64,000 nucleotides of DNA, from the NCBI RefSeq assembly GCF_003402535.2, contig NZ_AP025171.1:1240001-1304000 (forward strand), in the 5' to 3' direction. Both the position numbers and the translations under genes were made by a program. Shown one piece after another: positions 58,173-64,000 of the stretch. Under the pieces are notes generated by a model. It was not told the DNA's origin. It did no database searches and saw only the letters and a program-made list of their open reading frames with translations. Source of the stretch: Cupriavidus sp. P-10. GTDB taxonomy: Bacteria; Pseudomonadota; Gammaproteobacteria; Burkholderiales; Burkholderiaceae. Numbering within the stretch: position 1 is the stretch's first letter; the number at the start of each line of letters is the position of its first letter.

Positions 58173-59171
58173 TTAGTTGTCCAGCGTGATCTTCAGGTCG
58201 CGGATCAGCCTGGTCCAGCGTGCCGACTCGGTGCGCAGCAGCTCGCTGAACTGCGCCGGCGTATTGCCCACCGGCTCCACGCCGAAATCCACCAGCCGCT
58301 TGTTCACCGCCGGCTCGCGGATCGCCGCGACCACATCCTTGTTCAGCGTGTTGATGACCTCCGGCGGTGTGGCCGCAGGCACCACCATGCCGACCAGCGC
58401 GGCGGCTTCCACGCGTGGGTAGCCCAGCTCGGCGAAGGTCGGCACGTCGGGCAGCTGCGGCAGGCGGGTGGCATTGGCCACGGCCAGCGGCCGCACCTTG
58501 CCGCCCTTGATAAAGCCGGCGCCGGCGGCATAGTCGACCATCATCGCGGCGAGCTGGCCAGCGGCGACGTCCGACAGCGCGGGCGCGGCGCCGCGGTAGG
58601 GCGCGTGCGTCATCGGCAGGCCGCCGGCTTCCACCTTCAGCAATTCCATGGCCAGGTGGTGCGGGCTGCCCGCTCCGGCGGATCCATAGCTGACGCCGCC
58701 CTGCGTGGACTTCGCCTGCGCGATGAAGTCCCTGGCGTTCTTCACCGGGCTGTTCGCGCCGACCACCAGGATCATCGGGAAGCGGCCCAGCAGCGTGACC
58801 GGGGCCAGGTCCTTGCCCGGGTTGTAGGAGAGCGTCTTGTACAGGACCGGGTTGAATACCAGCGTGCCGTTGTCGGCGGACAGCACGGTGTAGCCGTCGG
58901 CGGCCGAGCGCACCGTCTCGGCCGCGCCGATCGCCGTATTGCCGCCGGGCTTGTTGTCCACCACGACCGGCTGGCCGACCTTGGCCGACAGTCCCTGGCC
59001 AATGGTGCGCGCGAGGAAGTCCGAGCCGCCGCCGGCGGCGTACGGCACGATCCAGCGGATCGGCTTGGCGGGGTAGGTGTCGGCGGCGTGCGCCGGCAGG
59101 GCGGACAGCATGGGCAGGACGAGCGCGCCAAAAGCGCCGATGGCCAGGCGCGGCAACAGGGTGCGGGGCAT
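58173..59171 (-). CDS. Bug-family periplasmic solute-binding protein
   Basis: This 332-residue tripartite tricarboxylate transport receptor-like protein has a signal peptide ending near PAHAADTYP (residue 30). Family segments follow: PIRWIVPYAAGGGSDFLART, VVVDNKPGGNTAIGAAETVR, DGYTVLSADNGTLVFNPVLY, PVTLLGRFPMILVVG and GVEPVGNTPAQFSELLRTES. Bug proteins bind carboxylates and are very numerous in Cupriavidus and Bordetella. TctA/TctB membrane genes are absent here. It lies upstream of the P450 gene, so its ligand may be the P450 substrate or product; this is inferred. ATG 59171; IclR-type half-sites lie 28-53 bp before. Confidence 0.95.
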   Translation of the reverse strand: MPRTLLPRLAIGAFGALVLPMLSALPAHAADTYPAKPIRWIVPYAAGGGSDFLARTIGQGLSAKVGQPVVVDNKPGGNTAIGAAETVRSAADGYTVLSADNGTLVFNPVLYKTLSYNPGKDLAPVTLLGRFPMILVVGANSPVKNARDFIAQAKSTQGGVSYGSAGAGSPHHLAMELLKVEAGGLPMTHAPYRGAAPALSDVAAGQLAAMMVDYAAGAGFIKGGKVRPLAVANATRLPQLPDVPTFAELGYPRVEAAALVGMVVPAATPPEVINTLNKDVVAAIREPAVNKRLVDFGVEPVGNTPAQFSELLRTESARWTRLIRDLKITLDN

Positions 59172-59198
59172 GTGGTTGTCTCCGATGAATTTCTGTTT

Positions 59199-59224
59199 TG
59201 CGTAAATCTTATACGCATTGCGTA
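59199..59224. promoter_or_regulatory. Candidate IclR operator
   Basis: Three half-sites TGCGTA (59199-59204), TACGCA (59212-59217), TGCGTA (59219-59224). The last two form the palindrome TACGCA-T-TGCGTA. It lies between the divergent Bug and iclR genes. Confidence 0.65.
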
Positions 59225-59317
59225 ATCATTGAATGAGGGTTAACCTTGGGGCCGGCCGACCTACCGTCGCCAGACCAGGCGTGGCCTAATCTGCCTGCCA
59301 TTGCCACCACCATTGCC

Positions 59318-60169
59318 ATGCACGCATCCCGTTCCAAGTCCGCCGTCCCCGAAACGCCTGTTGACGCCGCCTCGCCCCGCACCCGGGAGCGTCGCCAGCG
59401 GGTGCAGTCCGCCGTCACGGGCATGGCGGTGCTCAAAGGGCTGGCCCGGCTCGGCGGGCGCGCCAGCCTGACCGCGCTGGCCGCGCATATCGACGAAAGC
59501 CCGGCCAAGGTGCACCGCTACCTGGTCAGCCTGCTGGAAGAGGGACTGGTTGCGCAGGAATCCGGTACGCAGCAGTACCACCTGGGCTACGAGGCGCTGC
59601 AGATCGGCATGGCGGCGATGCGGCAGGCCGACCCGATCCGGCTGGCCGAGGCCTCGCTGGTGCGGCTGCGCGAGACGCTGGAAGTGACGTGCTTTGTCGC
59701 GGTGATGGGCAACAAAGGGCCGACCATCATGCGTTTTGAGGAACCGGGCTTGCCGGTCACGGTGAACGTGCGCGCGGGGTCGGTGATGCCGCTGCTGTGG
59801 TCGGCCACCGGGCGCGTGTTCCTGGGCCTGCTGGACGAAACCCGGGTGCAGCAGCAGGCGAAGGAAGAACTGGAGCAGGCTGGGGCGGCGCGGCTGGCTT
59901 CGCTCGATCGGGACGACCCGATCGGCGCGCTGCGCCGCGCCGTGCAGGCTGATGACTGCGCCTGGGTGCGCGACACCAACCTGACCGGCATCAGCGCCGT
60001 GGCCGCGCCGGTGCGCGACTACACCGGCCGCGTGTGCGCGGTGCTGACGGCGCTGGGCGCCACCGGCGGCTTCGATCCGTCGATCGACGGGCCGGTCGGC
60101 ACCGCCGTGCGGCACGAGGCCCGCGTGGTCAGCGCCGCGCTCGGCTTCCACCCGGAAGCGGCGGGCTGA
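59318..60169 (+). CDS. IclR-family regulator
   Basis: This is a 283-residue regulator. The N-terminal 25 residues are basic and Pro/Thr-rich. The HTH (QSAVTGMAVLKGLARLGGRA, LTALAAHIDESPAKVHRYLV, SLLEEGLVAQE) is followed by the GAF-like effector domain (YHLGYEALQIGMAAMRQADP, LEVTCFVAVMGNKGPTIMRF, LWSATGRVFLGL). It is divergent from the Bug-P450 genes, and the palindromic half-sites between them suit it. It probably senses an organic acid linked to that pathway. ATG 59318. Confidence 0.94.
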   Translation: MHASRSKSAVPETPVDAASPRTRERRQRVQSAVTGMAVLKGLARLGGRASLTALAAHIDESPAKVHRYLVSLLEEGLVAQESGTQQYHLGYEALQIGMAAMRQADPIRLAEASLVRLRETLEVTCFVAVMGNKGPTIMRFEEPGLPVTVNVRAGSVMPLLWSATGRVFLGLLDETRVQQQAKEELEQAGAARLASLDRDDPIGALRRAVQADDCAWVRDTNLTGISAVAAPVRDYTGRVCAVLTALGATGGFDPSIDGPVGTAVRHEARVVSAALGFHPEAAG

Positions 60170-60260
60170 GGCGCCGCCGGGAAGGGCGTGGCCATTGTGC
60201 AAGCCGTGCGCGGACGCGTATATTCCTCGCGGTTTGCCGACACTCCTGCCACTGCCTGAC

Positions 60261-61445
60261 ATGAAGATCCATGCCCTTACGCGCCTCGCGGCGATAGCCG
60301 CCACCGGCCTCCTGTGCACGCCAGCCGCGTACGCCGCCGACAAGGTCGACCCGCGCCAGCTCGAACGCGCCGTCAACGAGGCGATCGCGCCCATGATGAA
60401 GGCGCACAACATACCGGGCATGGCCATCGCGGTGACGGCCGGCGGCAAGCAGTATTTCTTCAACTATGGCGTGACCGCGAAGCGGGGCGGCAAGCCCGTC
60501 ACCGAGTCGACCCTGTTCGAGATCGGCTCGGTCAGCAAGACCTTCACGGCGACGCTGGCGGGATATGCGCAGGCGCGCGGTGCCATGTCGCTGTCGGATC
60601 CCGCCGGCAAGTACCTGCCGGCGCTTGCCGGCAGCGCCCTGGGCACGACCAGCCTGCTGGACCTTGGCACCTACGCGGCCGGCGGCCTGCCGCTGCAGTT
60701 TCCCGAGGCGGTCAACAATCCGCAGGCAATGGTCGATTACTTCAGGGCCTGGCAACCCGCCTACGCGGCTGGAACCCATCGACGTTACTCGAACCCCAGC
60801 ATCGGCCTGTTCGGCTACCTCGCCGCGCGCAGCCTGGGCGAGCCGTTCGATGACCTGATGGAGAAGACCCTGTTTCCGGCGTTCGGCCTGAAACGTACCT
60901 ATATCCGGGTGCCGAAGCCGTTGATGGCCGACTACGCATGGGGTTACACCAAGGACGACAAGCCGACCCGCGTGACGCCGGGCGTACTGGATTCCGAAGC
61001 CTACGGCGTGAAGACGACGTCGGCCGACATGATCCGCTTCGTCGAGGCCAACCTGTCGCCGGCGGGGCTTGACGACAAGATGCAGCGCGCCATCGCCACC
61101 GCGCGTACCGGCTACTTCAAGGTCGGCAGCATGGTGCAGGGGCTGGGATGGGAGATGTATGCCTATCCGACGCCGGTCAGCGCCATCCTCGCGGGCAGCT
61201 CGCCGCAGGTGGTATTCGAGGCCAACAAGGTCGACAGGCTGGAGCCGCCGCAGGCACAAAGCGCCGATGTGCTGGTCAACAAGACCGGGTCGACCAACGG
61301 GTTTGGCGCCTACGTCGTGTTCGTGCCGGCCAAACGCATCGGGCTGGTGATGCTCGGCAACAAGAACATGCCGGTGCCGGCGCGGGTGGAAGCGGCGTAT
61401 CACATCCTGACGGTGCTGGACGCCGCGCTGGCGGCAAAACGCTAG
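60261..61445 (+). CDS. Class C beta-lactamase-fold serine hydrolase
   Basis: This 394-residue periplasmic protein has a signal peptide ending in AAYAA (residue 26). Catalytic motifs are S-V-S-K (Ser90, Lys93 in EIGSVSKTFTATLA), Y-S-N near 176 (RRYSNPSIGLFGY) and K-T-G near 337 (VNKTGSTNGFGAY). The length and motif spacing match AmpC-type enzymes, and HRRYSNPS plus DLGTYAAGGLPLQFP are close to them. Chromosomal class C enzymes are known in Cupriavidus relatives. No divergent ampR is adjacent (iclR lies upstream in the same direction), so it may be expressed constitutively. Start ATG 60261. Confidence 0.93.
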   Translation: MKIHALTRLAAIAATGLLCTPAAYAADKVDPRQLERAVNEAIAPMMKAHNIPGMAIAVTAGGKQYFFNYGVTAKRGGKPVTESTLFEIGSVSKTFTATLAGYAQARGAMSLSDPAGKYLPALAGSALGTTSLLDLGTYAAGGLPLQFPEAVNNPQAMVDYFRAWQPAYAAGTHRRYSNPSIGLFGYLAARSLGEPFDDLMEKTLFPAFGLKRTYIRVPKPLMADYAWGYTKDDKPTRVTPGVLDSEAYGVKTTSADMIRFVEANLSPAGLDDKMQRAIATARTGYFKVGSMVQGLGWEMYAYPTPVSAILAGSSPQVVFEANKVDRLEPPQAQSADVLVNKTGSTNGFGAYVVFVPAKRIGLVMLGNKNMPVPARVEAAYHILTVLDAALAAKR

Positions 61446-61470
61446 GTACACAACCGCCAGTCGCTGCCAG

Positions 61471-61498
61471 AAAAAAGGGCGGCCCGAAGGCCGCCCTT
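61471..61498 (-). terminator. Terminator between the beta-lactamase and acyl-CoA dehydrogenase genes
   Basis: Stem GGGCGGCC (61477-61484) pairs with GGCCGCCC (61489-61496), loop CGAA. On the minus strand it ends in six T and so serves the acyl-CoA dehydrogenase. On the plus strand the T tract is weak. Confidence 0.85.
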
Positions 61499-61521
61499 GT
61501 CTGCTGCGCGCCCGGGCGCCG

Positions 61522-63306
61522 TCAGAACTGCTCGGCCGTCAGCGCATTGACCGGGGCAGCACCGCCAACGACAGCATCGCGCAGCGCCGTTGCCTGCGAC
61601 AGGATGTGCTGTGCGAAGAAATGCGCGGTGGCGATCTTGGCGTCGTGGAAGCCCGGATCCTCGGCCCGCTTCGCATCCGCGGCCAGCATCGCCCGGCCCA
61701 GCTGCCAGCCCGAGAACACGATGCCGCAAAGCTTCAGGTACGGCACGCTGCCGGCGAACACGGCATTCGGGTCCGACTTGGCATTGGCCACCACAAACTC
61801 GACCACCGCTTCCAGCGCCGCGCGGCCATTGGCCAGCTGCGCCTGGACCGCGGTGAAGGCAGCGCCGCCATGCCGGCCCAGCGCGGCCTCGGTCTCGGCG
61901 ATCTGCGCGCAGATCGCGCGCGCCACGGCGCCGCCGTCACGCACGGTCTTGCGGCCGACCAGGTCGTTGGCCTGGATGGCCGTGGTGCCTTCGTAGATCG
62001 GCAGGATGCGGGCGTCGCGGTAGTGCTGGGCCGCGCCGGTTTCCTCAATGAAGCCCATGCCGCCGTGCACCTGCACGCCGAGGCTGGTGACGTCGATCGA
62101 CAGTTCGGTGCTCCAGCCCTTGACCACCGGCACCAGGAATTCATAGAACGCCTGGTTCTGCTTGCGCACGGCTTCGTCGGGATGCTGGTGCGCAGTGTCG
62201 CTGGCGGCCGCGGCCACGTAGGCGACGGCGCGGGCGCCTTCGGTCAGCGCGCGCATCGTCATCAGCATGCGCTTGACGTCGGGGTGGTGGATGATGGTGA
62301 CGGCCTCGCGCGCCGAGCCGTCGACCGGGCGGCTTTGCACGCGCTCGCGCGCATATCCCACGGCCTGCTGGTAGGCACGCTCGGACACCGCGACGCCCTG
62401 CATGCCGACCGCGAAGCGGGCCGAGTTCATCATGATGAACATGTACTCCAGGCCGCGGTTCTCTTCACCCACCAGCGTACCGATGGCGCCGCCGTGGTCG
62501 CCGAACTGCAGCACGGCGGTCGGGCTGGCCTTGATGCCGAGCTTGTGCTCGATCGACACGCACTGCACGTCGTTGCGCTCGCCCAGGCTGCCGTCGGCAT
62601 TGACCAGGAACTTGGGCACGATGAACAGCGAGATGCCCTTGACGCCCTCGGGCGCATCGGGCGTACGGGCCAGCACCAGATGGACGATGTTCTTCGCCAT
62701 GTCGTGCTCGCCGTAGGTGATGAAGATCTTGGTGCCGAAAACCTTGTAGGTGCCGTCGCCCTGCGGCTCGGCGCGGGTGCGCACGGCGGCCAGGTCCGAG
62801 CCCGCCTGCGGCTCGGTCAGGTTCATGGTGCCGGTCCACTCGCCATTGATCAGCTTGGGCAGGAAGGCGGCCTTCTGTTCGTCCGAGCCGGCGGTCAGCA
62901 GGGCTTCGATGGCGCCGTCGGTCAGCAGCGGGCACAGCGCGAACGAGAGGTTGGCGCTGTTCAGCATTTCGATACAGGCGGTGGAGATCAGCTTGGGCAG
63001 GCCCTGGCCGCCAAACTCCTGCGGATGCAGCACGCCCTGCCAGCCGCCTTCGCCAAACTGGCGAAAGGCGTCCTTGAAGCCGGGTGTCGTGGTGACCACG
63101 CCATCCTTCCAGCTGCTCGGATCCAGGTCGCCGGTACGGTTGAGCGGCGTCAACACCTGTTCGTTGAACTTGGCGGCTTCGTCGAGCACGGCCCCGGCCG
63201 TTTCCGGCGTGGCTTCCTCGAAGCCGGGCAGGCCGCTGACAGCTTCAAGACCTGCGAGCTCGTTCATCACGAACAACATGTCTTTGAGCGGGGCACGGTA
63301 GGTCAT
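61522..63306 (-). CDS. Acyl-CoA dehydrogenase (DmdC/AcdA-like, long form)
   Basis: This 594-residue flavoprotein oxidises acyl-CoA at C2-C3. The three-domain core is clear (TGTMNLTEPQAGSDLAAVRT, GTKIFITYGEHDMA, IYEGTTAIQANDLVGRK, with the catalytic-base region). It also has the extra N-terminal (TYRAPLKDMLFVMNELAGLE) and C-terminal helices of the DmdC group. This group acts on 3-methylmercaptopropionyl-CoA or on medium to long acyl-CoA. ATG 63306 is preceded by GGAGAC. It is flanked by a divergent-strand beta-lactamase gene and an araC-type gene on the same strand. Confidence 0.95.
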   Translation of the reverse strand: MTYRAPLKDMLFVMNELAGLEAVSGLPGFEEATPETAGAVLDEAAKFNEQVLTPLNRTGDLDPSSWKDGVVTTTPGFKDAFRQFGEGGWQGVLHPQEFGGQGLPKLISTACIEMLNSANLSFALCPLLTDGAIEALLTAGSDEQKAAFLPKLINGEWTGTMNLTEPQAGSDLAAVRTRAEPQGDGTYKVFGTKIFITYGEHDMAKNIVHLVLARTPDAPEGVKGISLFIVPKFLVNADGSLGERNDVQCVSIEHKLGIKASPTAVLQFGDHGGAIGTLVGEENRGLEYMFIMMNSARFAVGMQGVAVSERAYQQAVGYARERVQSRPVDGSAREAVTIIHHPDVKRMLMTMRALTEGARAVAYVAAAASDTAHQHPDEAVRKQNQAFYEFLVPVVKGWSTELSIDVTSLGVQVHGGMGFIEETGAAQHYRDARILPIYEGTTAIQANDLVGRKTVRDGGAVARAICAQIAETEAALGRHGGAAFTAVQAQLANGRAALEAVVEFVVANAKSDPNAVFAGSVPYLKLCGIVFSGWQLGRAMLAADAKRAEDPGFHDAKIATAHFFAQHILSQATALRDAVVGGAAPVNALTAEQF

Positions 63307-63525
63307 GGATGTCTCCTGTCTGTACGTCTGTAAGCTTGTTTGGGGTGGCGCGCAAGGCATGGCGCCTGGCCGCAACGCGGGCCGATATGAGATCGTACCG
63401 CCGGAAGCGCCGGGCGCGGTTACCCAATGCTGCCCATTCATTGACGAAACCTGCCGCCCTGCACAAACCGGCGCGCGGGGATGCCCCACTGGCCGGCCGC
63501 TGCCGCCACCGGGTGGCAGCATTTG
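63307..63525. other. Region between araC stop and acyl-CoA dehydrogenase start
   Basis: This region must hold the dehydrogenase promoter on the minus strand. I see no convincing -35/-10 pair or terminator in it. Confidence 0.3.
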
Positions 63526-64000
63526 TCAGGCGTGCGCGGGCATGGTCCGGTAGGCCTTGGGCGTGCTGCCGGTCCAGTTGCGGAAGGCGCGATGAAAGGC
63601 GGTGGGGTTGTCGAAGCCGATATCGAAGGCGATTGCCGCGATGGCGTCCGTGGTGCGCGTCAGCCGCTGGATGGCGATGTCCCGGCGCACCTCGTCCTTG
63701 ATGGCCTGGAAGGTGGTGCCCTCGGCGGTGAGCCGGCGGCACAGCGTGCGGACGGAGAAGTGCAGGTCCTGCGCCACCGCTTCGATGGTCGGCGTCGCCG
63801 GCAGGCAGTCGGCCAGGTACTGGCGCACATGGTGGCACACCATCTGGTCGGCGAACGCGACGAAGATCCAGTCTTCGGGCGCGCGCGCCAGGAATTTCTG
63901 CAGGTCGGCCTTGCGCCGGCGGACCGGCATGTCCAGGTAGGCTTCGTCGAACCTGAGCAGCGTCTGGCGGCCGCCAAACTGCACCGGGCCGGGAAACAGG
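63526..64000 (-). CDS. AraC-family regulator, C-terminal part
   Basis: The gene runs off the right edge; 158 codons are visible to the stop at 63526. The C-terminus is a full AraC/XylS HTH pair (IEAVAQDLHFSVRTLCRRLT, IAAIAFDIGFDNPTAFHRAF, NWTGSTPKAYRT). Before it is a helical dimer-like segment (LQKFLARAPEDWIFVAFADQ) of the AraC-type arabinose-binding domain group (DUF4 'Arabinose_bd'). It lies 219 bp after the start of the acyl-CoA dehydrogenase on the same strand and may regulate it. Confidence 0.88.
   Translation of the reverse strand, partial: LFPGPVQFGGRQTLLRFDEAYLDMPVRRRKADLQKFLARAPEDWIFVAFADQMVCHHVRQYLADCLPATPTIEAVAQDLHFSVRTLCRRLTAEGTTFQAIKDEVRRDIAIQRLTRTTDAIAAIAFDIGFDNPTAFHRAFRNWTGSTPKAYRTMPAHA

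Overview
The window is one piece of a high-GC betaproteobacterial chromosome, most likely Cupriavidus or a close Burkholderiaceae relative. The grounds are the gene families (opgGH, a Bug-type solute receptor, a CYP116B-like self-sufficient P450, an AlgP-like HU protein with a Lys/Ala tail, an aae-type efflux operon, an integrase/kfrA pair), the strong G/C third-codon bias, and regulatory motifs of proteobacterial type (PHO, LexA, FNR and sigma54 sites). The species cannot be fixed from sequence alone. I see no rRNA, tRNA, CRISPR array, insertion sequence or prophage. Most of the window reads as core or accessory chromosome.

Layout. 1-5 kb: the start of a DUF21/CBS membrane protein, an XRE regulator, a PagL-like lipid A deacylase and four small exported proteins; one of these (4149-4517) consists of eight 12-residue repeats. 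4.9-9.1 kb: opgGH (periplasmic glucans) with a textbook terminator. 9.2-15.7 kb: an exported Cys protein, an MFS pump, MscS, AmtB under a probable sigma54 promoter, HU, a thioesterase and CreA. 15.7-21.9 kb: a minus-strand lipid/CoA group (class A acid phosphatase, acyl-CoA synthetase, SDR), a NAT acetyltransferase, a Crp-type regulator and an Mpo1-like dioxygenase. 21.9-24.7 kb: a PhoPQ-like two-component operon with a PepSY protein, headed by a PhoP-box-like repeat. 24.9-26.7 kb: an HU/AlgP-like protein, a candidate FNR-controlled small RNA, a tautomerase and a HAD-like protein. 27-31.5 kb: a chemoreceptor, a frameshifted EAL-CBS-GGDEF protein behind a PHO box, and a response regulator with a degenerate receiver. 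31.9-35.8 kb: cardiolipin synthase, TetR, a Tyr/Gly/His-rich lipoprotein, GNAT and an unknown protein.

36-38.3 kb: a tyrosine recombinase and a KfrA-like protein diverge from an AT-rich gap holding two 25-bp inverted repeats, the most mobile-element-like spot in the window. 38.3-42.4 kb: an acyl-CoA ligase and a LexA-box-controlled nuclease-helicase fusion. 42.5-48 kb: a thioredoxin-like protein, then an HD-GYP regulator with a large hybrid kinase (a c-di-GMP signalling pair). 48-55 kb: a cupin, a second repeat protein and a LysR-controlled aae-like efflux operon (FUSC, DUF1656, HlyD, OMF). 55-60 kb: a paralogue of the exported Cys protein, then a self-sufficient P450 next to a Bug receptor, facing an IclR regulator with operator-like half-sites between them. 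60-64 kb: a class C beta-lactamase-fold protein, an acyl-CoA dehydrogenase and the C-terminal part of an AraC regulator.

The strongest leads are the predicted FNR-activated small RNA (25483-25619), the PHO box in front of a broken c-di-GMP gene, the integrase/kfrA intergenic repeats, the SOS-controlled nuclease-helicase, and two families of uncharacterised small exported proteins that each occur twice in the window.
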